Positions 36,201 to 47,455 of a stretch of DNA of 64,000 bases are shown here, one piece after another. Position numbers and translations under genes: made by a program. The number at the start of each line of letters is the position of its first letter. The stretch's first letter is position 1. The stretch is from Mesodorylaimus sp. YZB2_4 (Eukaryota > Nematoda > Enoplea > Dorylaimida > Dorylaimidae): positions 558,001-622,000 of the forward strand of contig JASANH010000770.1 of NCBI GenBank assembly GCA_030248295.1, written 5' to 3'. The notes under the pieces are model-generated. The model was not told the DNA's origin. It made no database searches and worked only from the letters and a program-made list of their open reading frames with translations.

Positions 36201-36238
36201 AAATATCTAGCTTAAGGTTAGATTGGTGCAGGTTTTTA
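33235..36238. other. Gene-poor stretch before the GPCR
   Basis: Contains a 130-bp inverted-repeat element (34239-34368). A 94-codon Lys-rich frame at 33637-33921 (plus) has no recognised domain and AT-biased composition. Nothing else supportable. Confidence 0.5.
34239..34368. mobile_element. 130-bp miniature inverted-repeat element
   Basis: GAAGTATAGTTCGATGCGAT at the left end is matched in inverted form at the right end, with further GCGATGCG/CGCATCGC pairing inside. No clear target duplication was seen. Its size and foldback structure fit a MITE. Confidence 0.6.
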
Positions 36239-37618
36239 TCACATTTCAGTCGTTCCATAGGCCAACGGGACGATACTCGGTCGGTGTTTCTTCAATCGTG
36301 GATGATTAGCCAATGAGGACAAAGTCGACGTGGACGAAGCGGATGAGGCGAGGGGATCTCCGATCACTTCGACAGGGGTCGTCTCGCAGACGGCTGTCGA
36401 ATCGAGACTCATGCACAAACATCGACAACATGCCCGTCCATAAACGAGGCATGATCTCAGGCCACGACGTAAATCTTTTCTTATCAAAAAGAATATGGCG
36501 CTATTGATTAAGGAATAGATTAAAAAGCTCCAGGCTACATAGGCGGCCATACGTCGCCCAGTGCCGTATCGATCACGCGCATCCTCCTCGCTCACTACCC
36601 CCGACGAAAACCAAAAGAACATGCTTGGGATCAGGTAGAACGCGGACACATTCATGGTGGTTGATACCATGGCCATGGGGATACTACATCCGCCCGACGT
36701 GGTCGTACTGTCGAACGCTTGTCTCGATTGTGACCGTTGTGGGTGACTATTTGTATGCATGCTTGGTGGGGTTGGTCCGTTACCCGCGCCGAATGCCAAT
36801 TGGGGCAAGTAGTGACGAATGGTTACACCCAAGTCCCTTGGATTCGTTTCATAATTAGCTCGTTGGAGAGCCATTTTCTTATAAGTGACCAGCGCCATCA
36901 GATCGATGATTATTGCTACTGTGACCAATGAGCCAATACCGCCATAATAGTAGCGAGAAAAGTAGATATTGGCGAATGGGGCGATACACGACGACGCGGA
37001 CTGCTGTTCGATTGGTGCCAGAATAGGTGTGATCGCCATTGTTTGGGTGTTGGGCGCCATTGAATAGGCTGCAACGACTGTAGAGAAACTGGCCAATAGG
37101 ACCAAAGTGAGAAGCATGTAGCAATGTCGGGGTTTCACGCATTGAGCGTAAAATACTGGTGTGGCCACTGCCGTCAATCGATCAACTGATGTGCAGACGA
37201 TGAGGCAAGCCATAAAAGCTTGTAGAAATATCAAGGACGGGGTATAAAAAGTACGCATGCAAGAGTTCCAATGAAAGGATGCATTGTTGTCACTTCCATT
37301 CAGAGCATCACTGGACATATCCCACGTTTGCGTCAGTCCAGCCCCGCCAGCACTCGTGAATATAAGCCCATTGAAAAAGTCAGCTAAAAGCCCAACCAAC
37401 AACAACGGACGTTGACCGACGTATTGATTGATTTTGGCTTCTTTAAAAAACTTGAACAGTGCCACAGAATTAGAGACCATACACAACGTGCCCAATGTGA
37501 CATAGCCCGTTAGTTGGGTCACGAGGTGCCACTGGTCGCAAGGACTGGTTGAGGTATGTAGCCCTGACATAATTCCCAAGGGCACGATCTCATATGTAGC
37601 TGCAGCCAGAGCCACCAT
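36239..37618 (-). CDS. Rhodopsin-like (class A) G protein-coupled receptor, intronless
   Basis: One uninterrupted frame of 459 codons with seven hydrophobic segments. The third segment opens with a Cys and ends VCTSVDRLTAVATP, a DRL variant of the DRY motif. The second extracellular loop holds a Cys (SASSC) able to pair with it. The seventh segment has NSAIFF where NPxxY is usual. A basic helix 8 (RKDLRRGLRS) and a cysteine cluster (CCRCLC) suitable for palmitoylation follow. The third intracellular loop is long and Ser/Pro-rich. NxS/T sites lie in the first extracellular loop. Such divergent receptors often serve peptides or chemosensation; the ligand is unknown. Confidence 0.85.
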   Translation of the reverse strand: MVALAAATYEIVPLGIMSGLHTSTSPCDQWHLVTQLTGYVTLGTLCMVSNSVALFKFFKEAKINQYVGQRPLLLVGLLADFFNGLIFTSAGGAGLTQTWDMSSDALNGSDNNASFHWNSCMRTFYTPSLIFLQAFMACLIVCTSVDRLTAVATPVFYAQCVKPRHCYMLLTLVLLASFSTVVAAYSMAPNTQTMAITPILAPIEQQSASSCIAPFANIYFSRYYYGGIGSLVTVAIIIDLMALVTYKKMALQRANYETNPRDLGVTIRHYLPQLAFGAGNGPTPPSMHTNSHPQRSQSRQAFDSTTTSGGCSIPMAMVSTTMNVSAFYLIPSMFFWFSSGVVSEEDARDRYGTGRRMAAYVAWSFLIYSLINSAIFFLIRKDLRRGLRSCLVYGRACCRCLCMSLDSTAVCETTPVEVIGDPLASSASSTSTLSSLANHPRLKKHRPSIVPLAYGTTEM

Positions 37619-38470
37619 GCGAGAATGGAAAGTACAAGCGCGAGACGACGAGTTATATAATGTTCAGGAGATAAGATTAGCCATAGGCTTACAAATAGTT
37701 CGGCGAGAGGACCCCTCCACAGACGTTCTTAGATTTTTTAATTAAGTCTGAAAGCAGGATTACGTAAATGAGAACGATAACATATGCTGAGAAATCTTTG
37801 TCCGACGGAATTATAGGTTACATATTCGGGGAAGGGCACGGTATGGCAAGATCCGATGTACATACAAATCCACGCTGCTCAGATAAAGTGCCCTGGCAAA
37901 GCTCAGAAACGACCTAAAGGGTCGATTCTACTAGGTTTGAAAATGAAGGGCGGAGATTAAATTGGTTGCCAGGACAGCAGTTAGGACATTATTCGATTGA
38001 CAAACGTCCTGAAAGAGCATGAATAATTTGTTCTACGTCTAAAAATATCAAGATACGAGGTACAGCTGCGCTGGCTGACATTCGTCATACTTATCTTCAT
38101 ATTACAATTTACTGTTTTGAGACGAATTTTTAAAATTCCCGCGGCGTCACTAAGCACTTTATTGCAAGCGGGCCCTTCACTTCACTTTACAGTACTGTGC
38201 GGAAAACAAAACGATTGGACGAAACGGTCACAAGGACTGCACTGCATGTGTATATGTCTGTTTCCTAAAAGCAGTAATAGTGAAATTTACTGTCGAATTT
38301 CGAAACTGTGAAAAGGTCTATTAGTAAAAAAGAAAAAAAAAGTCTCCCAAGTTATGAAAACGCCCTGATGTGAGTCAAACCCTGAACGAGACTTTATTAT
38401 AAAGTTATTTTAACTGCAAATCCATCAATCATTCGTCGATGGCATGCCATCCCACATGTGCAGTCAGACT
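37619..38470. other. Intergenic stretch between the GPCR and the carboxypeptidase
   Basis: No gene seen. It contains the presumed promoter of the GPCR (right of 37618) and the 3' untranslated region of the carboxypeptidase. Confidence 0.5.
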
Positions 38471-41435
38471 CTACCACCAGGGCCATATCCAGCCGAGACC
38501 TGTACCCCATGAGCTTCCTGTGCTTCCGCTGTCTTCCCCGTACGTACTCTGACCACTAACGGCTGCGTTTGCAACAACTTTCAATCCCGCCCAAGCTTCT
38601 TCGGCAGTAGGGACGATTTGGTTTGTTGATAAAATAAAACCGTTCCCGCCTCGTGAACTTGGTCTTAGTTCAAGGCAGTACGCGTATTTGATACCCGCCT
38701 TGCCCTTGGCCCAATCATCCGACCCACCGGCAGCTTCATCTGTTGGAAGCAGAGATTCGGTCTGAAATGTGCAGCTCCGAATATGAACTCAGTTACTTAC
38801 AGAGGAGATTAGCGGCTGTGCCGACTTGATAGTTGGTTCCATAAAGATTACTTAAAGCGTGTGCACCCTGTTGTGCTACGGATTTCTAAAAAGTTACTCC
38901 GAAAGATTCCAAGCTTTTGTTTAAAAGTGTCTTCATACCAAACTCTGGACATCAGGCGGGTAAGCATTGACTTTGTGTCCGTATGGGTAGAACCACATCT
39001 GCCCGTATGAGTGCAGGGTTAGAAAAGCCTTGATATCCTTATGTCTGTTCACGAAATCGCGAACAGCTCGCGACTCCGGCTCTGAAAAGGCTGAAGACCC
39101 GCGATACGTTTCAGAACACGGATCTGAACTAGTTCCGGCACCTGAAATGACAAATTCCAGCATTTAGATCATGAAAACGAATGGTTTAGCATACCACCAA
39201 AGTCGTAGTCAAAGTTACGATTCAAATCCACACCCTCGCAACATTTCCCGCGTGAACAACGGTTTTGACGACGATTTTTACGCCACATACGATCCTAAAA
39301 CGATTCAGAACATTGCAACGCAACTAGCTGAATTATAAATTTTCTGGGCGTCAGTTTATGTTTACACCTGTGCTGTTTTCTGGATACAGTAAAGTATGCT
39401 CACAGACGCACTTGAAATGTCCTTCGCATGTCGACACATGGTTTTCACGAAGTATTTTACTTATTTTTGCTACCTTGCTGTGCGTGTACTCGTAGCCATC
39501 TGGATTCAAAACTGGGACAATATACCATGTGGCGCCATCAACCAGTTTACGAATGGCGGTGTCTGTGCTGTAGCCAGTTACAAGCTGGAAAAGTGATGAT
39601 CAGTACTGTATAGGGGTTGATAACAAAGAAAATCTGAAGACATCTTACCTTGTTTAAGATGTAAAGAACAGTTGCTGGAGCGATCCATTCGCGAGCATGA
39701 ATGCCTAAAAGTACTTGCCTAAAGTAAAGGATCGGAAATTGAATTATCTTCCATAGCCTAATCGTAAGTGCTCAGAAAGCACAAACACACATGTATGAGG
39801 TATTTTGTATGAGCGGCTGCTTCACTGCATGGATGGTTGTACATAGTAAAGTGTTGCAGTAGCTGAAAATCCTGTCGAAACTTTATGGGTTTGTTGGCTT
39901 TTGTACAGGCTCCCTCAACTCATCGGGCTCAACTGTTGTTATCTAGGGTACAATCCGAGTTAGCTGGACCAATGACGCAATAAGTTCAAGCAAATTTGGG
40001 AGCCGCAGAAAGTTTCCTTTTGGGCAGCCTGTAGTTTTCAACAAGGACAGCGCACTCGTGAAAGCAGACAATGCTGGGCACGTGGTTATTTTGTCTTGTC
40101 TTGTCGGCTGGATTACCTAGTCTTAACATTAGAACTACTTTGACTCCTTCACAGGCCTAAAATCCCCAGAGTTTTTCAACTGAATGACTAGTTTATGTTC
40201 ATTCATTGAAAATAGGGTTTTTAAGAAAAGGAATATGCGCTAACTCAGGTTCTCCTGGGCTATCCTGGAAATATCACAAAATGTTATAGTTTGCTAGCCT
40301 GCCTGCGTTAGCCAGATAGACCGCCATTTTATGAAAACCCTGGTCTTTTACGCCCAACAGACGCAATCAACAGGACTGCACTTGCGTGTGTTCCCGATAC
40401 CATACCTTCTACGGAAGAAGCACACGTTACATACCGCCATCTAGCCAAATCGCAGGTTTTGATCCACCAGTGTTGGATGAAACCTAGAATAGAGGGCCAT
40501 ACCCACCTCAGAACACCACAGAAAGTGGAGGCCACACACTCTGAACACTAATGGGGCTTCCAAGTAGTGGGGTCAACCTGCCCATAAGGGTTGCTCTGTA
40601 GCTACTCCAGTGCCTTTTGGCTGGTCTGATTTTGCCTTCGCAAGCCCCGTCTTCTTTGTGAGGAATACATCTCAGAGTAATCGAGCTGCAAATTTACAAA
40701 ATACCTTGACCAAAGTGATTGGGTTTCCTCGATGACCTTTTCCAATGGTTTCAATTTGTACTAGATTTGAATAACTGCGCTCTAATTGATGAATAGCGTT
40801 GTTAATCTAAATATCAATGGATTAGTATTTTTACACGCCCTGGACATTTGGCGTATGCCCTTGCATTTGTCTTTACCTCATCCAAACGAAGGAACTTAGA
40901 AAACCACGCAGAATTTCTGATTTTCAGCAGAGCGCGGGAACGTGGCGAGACTGGTTTTTGTTCAGCATTGATGGCTCTAAAAAAATTTATTGATCTCATA
41001 GTGGCACCAAGGTGAGAAAATGCACTTACTTTTGAGCATTTTCCAAAGTTGTGTTATGTTTGATACCCAAACCGTCCAATTTACTCAAAAACGTTGACTT
41101 GCTTTCTGGCGCAATGAAGATGTCGAATGGGATATGCGCATTACCTTCTTGCCAGATTTGAAGCTAAAAAATTTTCGCCTGTGCAAACGGCGACAAGCTC
41201 AGAAAAAACTTTACTTTATATGCTCCAGTGTCCGATAAAGAATTCAAAAAATTCACTTGATCCTGCGATGTTGGTTGTGCTTCGACCAAGGACCATCTTC
41301 AATAACCAGGAACTTATAGCATAAAAAATATTTCCTCAGCAACTTTGGTATTTACCCCTCATAACTTATTTGACCCAAACATGGATTTGCAGGCGCTAGT
41401 AGCAGGTAGAGGGCGCAGCAGAGAATTTCAAACAT
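38471..41435 (-). CDS. Secreted zinc carboxypeptidase, M14A family, B-type specificity (12 exons)
   Basis: Exons, 5' to 3': 41435-41356, 41296-41215, 41163-41030, 40976-40877, 40806-40705, 40483-40435, 39704-39649, 39584-39474, 39294-39195, 39141-38939, 38885-38801, 38739-38471. Total 1371 nt, 456 codons plus stop, all GT-AG. It starts with a signal peptide (MFEILCCALYLLLAPANPC), then an activation propeptide (exons 2-4). The catalytic domain has zinc ligands in GIHAREW and in LTLHSYG, substrate-binding DLNRNF, the specificity loop YEAAGGSDDW and the catalytic Glu in CLELRP. The Asp in GGSDDW is at the position that makes carboxypeptidase B cut after Lys or Arg. The product should be a secreted digestive or processing exopeptidase made as a zymogen. 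Confidence 0.93.
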
Positions 41436-43034
41436 ACTGTAGACTTCTTGGAAGCGAAACCACTCTGTATTCGCGAAATCGGCAGTCGTAGTCGGCGAAG
41501 AACCAGGTGGACATGGTAATCGGAATACGTAAGCAGATCCTGAATCTGCAGTCAGTTTTCGTCACCTATTTCTTTGTTCACCTGCTTGTACGAACGTGGC
41601 ACGTGAAAGTAAATGGTCTTGCGAAATGACGCGTGGGGTAGATTATGTATGGCATACTAACTTTGTTTGTATTGTCGGTGCAACGAGCTCTGGGACGGCT
41701 GAAAAATTTGAGCCTTTTTTGATCACATGGCCTATGACCTTATTTGATAGAAACAGGACGCAAGCAGTAACATCCTATTTTGTGGTCTAGCAGTTGGTCA
41801 CAGTTGGTCGCACTTTGGCCCAACGTATGGGCTCACAGATCTGAAAACAGTTTCAATGGGATAAATTTGCAGTGAAGAGCTCTCCGAATTATGGTTAGTT
41901 CAGTCCACTGGGAGGAACTTTATCAATTGATTTTATCAAATAGCATCGAAAACTAGGGCCATCACTCATATAATAATCATCATTTCACATAAAACTTTTT
42001 AAAGTGTACTCGAGCACAGTACGTCTTATTGGCCAAAAGTTTACCAAACGTGCAACTATGGATCTCGGAGGACTCCAGAGCACTGCCGCAATTGCAAAAC
42101 TTTAAGTTTTTGGAGCATGAGTATCAGATGTGTGATTTCTGCCTGAAGACCTTCTTCATTGATGCGATCTCACATCTCACGCACAACTGGTGAAAATGAA
42201 AAAGTGTGGAAAGATCAACTCCTTTACTCCTAGTCTTCGAACCCACCCCGACCCGAGAAATTTCCGCCAAACCCGACCCAACACGACCCGACTTTTTCTG
42301 ACTTTTTAAATAAGATATTATTTTTAATGCTAAAGGTATTCAGTATCTTCTGAATCCCCACGTTAATTTCATCCAAATTATGTGCATGAACAATATGAAA
42401 AGTCAGTCTGCATCGAGTAATTTTTGTCCATTTTTGAGTCATAAAAATCGGGTTTATGGGGCTCCAAAATCAAAAACCCGACCCGACCCGAGCCCGACTT
42501 TTCGGGTTGGGCTTTCGGGTTCGGGTAAGGGTCGGGTACCCGATGTCGGACCTGACTCATGATTTTGTCCGTCGACATTTGTCATCGCGAAGTTGAATTT
42601 ATTGATAACTAGGGGCCTTCTTTTAAAGTGTAACTAGTCAGACATATGTTTTTAGTGTGAGGCACGCTTCGAAAGTTCTGATGCTCCTGCAGGATGTACA
42701 GGAAGTCATGGTCTAAAGCCAAACTGAATTGACACTTCGTGAGTGCAGCATACAAACAAAATTAGAGCAAATGATTGCTACAAAGAGAGCCCAGTGTTGC
42801 ACGCAAACTTGTCGCCTACATAACTCCTCCTGCTGATAAAATTTTGGGAAGCTCTGTCTCATGGTGCGCAATCACTCTATCTGTGAATACTATGCAGCAA
42901 ACCAAATCTTCACCCTGCCTCCTCATTTGTACTGACAGGAGCCTCACAAAACGGTAAGATTTATTAGTTTAAAGCAACACAGCCCAGACTTATTAAAAAT
43001 AATTAGCGTGCACTGTAGACTCTTTCAAAAAGTC
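41436..43034. other. Intergenic stretch with a transposon remnant
   Basis: Mostly featureless. At about 42230-42554 there is a CCCGACCC/GGGTCGGG-rich foldback sequence ending TGTCGGACCTG, the same end as the intron-4 transposon of copy C. No gene is supported. Confidence 0.55.
42230..42554. mobile_element. Short relative of the intron-4 transposon (CCAGGTCCGACA-type ends)
   Basis: The right end reads GATGTCGGACCTG, as in the element at 23945-26897. The body is filled with ACCCGACCCGA and TCGGGTTCGGGT runs that fold back. The left end (CCTAGTCTTCGA) is a diverged match and no target duplication is visible, so it may be a deleted copy. Confidence 0.55.
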
Positions 43035-44430
43035 TTACGCTGCTGAAAAGTTACCAGCCACCTGCCCAGTAGAACCTGGTGGCTGTGCGAACTGCACCAA
43101 GACTAAATAGTACGTTACTAATACGGATAACAAAGCCATCAAAGACGACTTGGTGACATCGAATAACCCGCAGGCCGATAACCTGATATCAGTGCGATGT
43201 AGCTTCTCCAAGAGGATGGACGTCTCCATGAGGAACGGGACGTGGGCGTTACTCTCGTCGTACTGCCCTTTGTGATCTCGGACAAAGGTCTCGTAATGTT
43301 CAATGTATCGAATGTAGAGAGCATCGGCCACCTCAGCAGCCGCCATGCTGATCATGGAGGCCGAAAACATGAAGAAAACCTGAACCAAGTTTCCGAGCAG
43401 CCACAGCATCATGATTACCATGACTGAGACTGCTCACGTAGGACGCCGCCAGGTACAGCTGCAGAATAATCGCTGGGATGCCAGAGCTCATCAGACCGAG
43501 GACGTAGACCCCGTACAGGTCATTCATACTGTTCATGACCAGGGACAGTTGCCGATGCTGATGGGTCACAAATCCGCAAGTGTAGGAATAACTGGAGTAT
43601 TTATGGTTTTTTTCGGATGCAGAATTTTTGATTTTCTCGCACAAACCGACCCAAGCGTAGCGAAAGAGGACACAAATCACAAAGTACCAGTATTGGGGTA
43701 CCAACCAAATAATTGACGAAAAAATATTGTGGACAATGAAAAAGTACACGGAAAGTGATTGATCTGGGAGAAAATCCTCTGGCAAAGGGGCGACTGTCAA
43801 GTTGTAAAATGGCAGAACTGCCAATAATGTATTAGCTGTTGCGTACAGAACGACAAAAGCAAATGTAGGAACGAACCAAAACCACGCGTGCCCCTGGAAT
43901 TTACTCGGTCCAATCATTTCATCCACTTTGCAATCGCGCCACAATTTTTCAAATTTCTCGAAATTCCCTCGCCGTAAGTTATAAACGCAAAAAAGATCAG
44001 AAAAAATCACTTGCGAGCACCAGCACGAATACAAAACAATTGTGGCAAATCGAGCGTCAACCGAGCCAGTCCATCGAAGTATAGTTAAAAAACGGGCGAG
44101 AGCAAAAGTGGGCAAAGCAAGGAGCAGAATGAAATAGAGCGTATAAAGTAAATGAAAATGTTGCTTCCACTTCTTGGACATCGGTCCTGCTCCCCACGAA
44201 ACAGCTATCGTTTTGGAAAGTCTGGTATATTTTTGGAGATACGGCACCATTGCTACCCGTTTTGGAATATTAGGTGTTCCGCTGATTGTGAGTGCAGGGA
44301 CGCTAAGGGTCTGTGTCCGTGTACAGCGTCGGGGGTGTTTGTTGAATGGAACCGAGGCATTCATTTGCGTGAAATAAGAAGCTGAAACCGGCAAGAAATG
44401 GAAGAGTGGGCTTAACGGAATATCAGGCAC
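43035..44430 (-). pseudogene. Gustatory receptor-like gene F, one two-base deletion
   Basis: An intronless seven-helix chemoreceptor of the arthropod gustatory receptor family (7tm_7). The first frame (44430-43333; likely start at the internal Met at 44364) gives the N-terminus and about five helices. The rest continues in another frame to 43035 with the hallmark TYYLVLVQF near the C-terminus. Comparison with copies E and G shows that two bases are missing close to 43427-43435, just after the codons for LAAS. Apart from that lesion the protein is full length (about 460 codons). Either a young pseudogene or an assembly error. Receptors of this type are ligand-gated cation channels for taste compounds. 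Confidence 0.85.
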
Positions 44431-46103
44431 ATGGTCTTTTCAGAAAGTTCAGTTTGGCCAAGCGTCTTCAGCAACGCTACCAAGCGAAAACTTATATCGT
44501 AACCATAGCGTCTCCTCGACGCGATTTCTATAGTGTGCTGCCTTCTAAGAGCTACTGTAGACCGATTAATGGCTGCACCGTGACGTATGTCGAGAAAGCG
44601 AGCTCAAGGACACGATAGCCCTGTCATGATAGTGATGCAAAGTGGGAGCGTAAGATGGTAACGGAAGATTCTTGGGATCGTACGTATCGTCCTGTGTCGA
44701 GTTTGCGGTTTTTTTCCAAGTATTTTTCGAAATATACCCATATACAGTACTTATAAAGCAAATCAACGTGTGATTCTGCCGTCAACAAAATCAATTTTCG
44801 CTCTGCTAACAAGCGGCGACAACATCGAGCCGCGGTACAGTACGTACAGTATATGCGAACGTATTTGCACCAAGCAACCTCGCGCACAGCCTGTGCGAAA
44901 CCTTGGAGAACCCGAATCCTCGAAAAAGCTAACCCTTTTGCCGCTGTATTCTAAGCAAACTCAAAGTTCAAATTATCCGCACCTACGAAAAATACCTGCT
45001 ATCTCACGTCTTTTCCTAGTCATCAAAGTTATGTCACATTTCGCGCTTTCAGTGAGAGTATACTAGTGCCGACGCGATTGGCTTATTCTCACTGCTTAAC
45101 TACCAATGACAATGAGTCAACCTGTTGGTAACACCGTTTTTGTTCCCTCAAGCCCACGGTGATCATTATTGATCGGTGGATCTAGACTGTTGAGGAGCAA
45201 CAAAACGCATGTCAGATAAAATTATCTTCGTGTTCTACCACGCTTTCAGACTCTCTTTTGAAAGACCTCAACATGTCCAAAATGATTGACTCAACGCAGA
45301 ATCGAACCTCACTGTTAAATGCAAGAGTGTCACCTTGCCTCTATGCCCCGCCGAGTTAATTTCTGCGCAGAATTTCTGAGTATACTTTTAACAATGAATG
45401 CTGCTGCTGCGGGTCGAGTGATTCACGTAAACCAAGCTTCACGTGTGTACTGTAGGTCTACGTAGGGATTGTCTTAGTGAAATAAAATATCGAGTTCGTG
45501 ATGCGAAATTTGTAAAGGACAGCCACAATCAACAGGAACTACACTCTGGAGATCCTTGAAAAGCTGTGGGCATCTTTAAAGAACTTCAGAAAAATTTAAC
45601 TTCGAAGTAACGTCACAGCAAAGGTAACAAAGTAACGTCGCTTCGCTTTAGAAAGAACGAGAACTTTAGACCGGCCTCGTGTCCTGGTGGGTTAGGCGTC
45701 TGCTTCTCACGCCAGGTGCGCACGTACGGGCGAGTGTTCGACTCGCGGGCCGGTAAATCATTTCGTGTAAAATGTGTCCCTTCACCCTCGAGTGCGCATA
45801 AGCGTTTGGTGATGCGGTCAAACATGAACATGAACATGAGACGCGAATAATGCCAGTCTGGTTTCAATAGTGCGGGCTTCTTCGGTTTCAAAGCATGCGG
45901 TGGTTCCATATTCAGAGAGAGCGGACCCAATCCATACGATATTACTCACTTTTTGCTCTCTGATGTTCAAGGGTGTACATATATTTATGCTTTTACGGTA
46001 ACTTGCTTCAAAAGTGCTAATATTCAGGCATAAATTATACTCGTCCGAAGCGGTACGGTCTCAATAAAAAAATCTCAAGCAGTGCATGTCGATTTCAAAT
46101 CCC
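44431..46103. other. Intergenic stretch between receptor copies F and G
   Basis: Contains a SINE family 1 copy (45670-45839). No gene is recognised; open frames at 44566-44887 and 45613-45930 have no domain or splice partners. Confidence 0.55.
45670..45839 (+). repeat. tRNA-derived SINE, family 1, copy 3
   Basis: Best-preserved copy. The A-box TGGTGGGTTAGGCG lies at 45685-45698 and the B-box GTTCGACTC at 45736-45744. An unrelated body (CCCTTCACCCTCGAGTGCGC) follows, then a tail of CATGAA repeats. Confidence 0.8.
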
Positions 46104-47455
46104 CTAAGAGATGGAAAAATTACTGGCCACCCGCTCACAAGAGCTCGGTGTTTGCGCGAACTGAACTAAGACTAAATAATATGTGACTAATACGGATAAC
46201 AGAGCCATCAAAGACGACTTGGTGACATCGAAGCACCCGCAGGCTGATAGCTTGACATCTGTGCGATCCAGCTTCTCCAAGAGGATGGACGTCTCCATGA
46301 GGAACGGGACGTGGGCGTTACTCTCGTCGTACTGCTCTTTGTGATCTCGGACAAAGGTCTCGTAATGTCCAATGTATCGAATGTAGAGAGCATCGGCCAC
46401 CCTGGCAGCCGCCGTGCTGATCGTGGAGGCCGAAAACATGAAGAAAACCTGAAGCAAGTTTCCACACAGCCAGAACATCATGATGGCCATGACTGAGACT
46501 GTGCTCACTTATGACGCCGCCAGGTACAGCTGCATGATGACCACTGGAACGCCAATGCTCATCAGACCGAGGACGTAGACCCCGTACAGGTCATTCATGC
46601 TGTTCATGACCAGGGACAGCTGGCGATGCTGATGGGTCACGAATCCACAAGTGTAGGCGTAGCTTGAGTATTTAGGATTCTTTTCGGATTCAGATTTGCT
46701 TATTTTCTCGCACAAACCGAGCCAAGCGTAGCGGAAAAGAATACAAACCACGAAATACCAGTATTGGGGTACCAACCAAATAATTGACGAGAAAACATTA
46801 TGGACGATCGAAAACTGCATGGCGAAAGAAGGGGATGGAAAAAAGCCATCTGGCCAAACAGCAACTGTCACATTGTAAAATGGCAGAACAGCCATTGATG
46901 TATTGGTTACTCCATAAAACACCACAAAAGAAAATGCTGGTACGAACCACCAAAACGCGTGTTTTTGGAATTTACTATGTCCAATCAGCTCATCCACTTT
47001 GCAGTCGTTCCACAGTTTTTCAAATTTCTCGAAATTCCCGCGTCTGAAGTTATAGACGCAAAAAAGACCAGAAAAAATCACTTGTGAACACCAGCACGAA
47101 TACAAAATAATTGTGGCAAATCGAGCATCAACCGAGCCAGTCCATCGAAGCAGCGTGATACAACGGACGATACTGAAAGTGGGTAAAGCTACGACAAGAA
47201 TGGAGTAGAGTGCGTAAAGTAAATGAGAATGTCGTCTCCACTTTTTCGATATCGATCCCGACCCCCACAACACAATGAGAATTTTGGGTAGTTTGGTGAA
47301 GTTTTCCAGGTAATGCGGCATTGTAACTGGTTTTCTAGAAGTCGGACGTTCAAGAAGTGCAGGACGCTGAGAGTATGAAACCTCGTGTGGCTGATGAGAT
47401 CGAGGGCATTCATCAGCGTAAGAGAAATAAAGCAGGGCTCGTCACGAAAGTCCAC
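46104..47455 (-). pseudogene. Gustatory receptor-like gene G, with a stop codon and a frame change
   Basis: Close paralogue of F. The main frame 47321-46509 covers most helices and ends at TAA directly after LAAS, where E and F have a Tyr codon. The remaining sequence (46508-46104) is open in the same frame and ends with TYYLVLVQF. At the N-terminus one C is missing relative to F near 47366, so the F-like start (about 47413) is out of frame; initiation would have to occur at 47321. Two lesions make a pseudogene likely, though stop-codon readthrough, known in some insect receptors, cannot be excluded. Confidence 0.82.

Noticed and set aside
36239-37142. Frames on both strands overlapping the GPCR
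   Set aside because: Shadows of the single long receptor frame, which alone shows seven membrane segments.
10664-43450. Tiny introns (8-10 bases) at the GTGAGCACAG/GTGAGCAG site of the chemoreceptors as an explanation of the lesions
   Set aside because: Far below any spliceable length, and removing them does not eliminate the stop in copy G.
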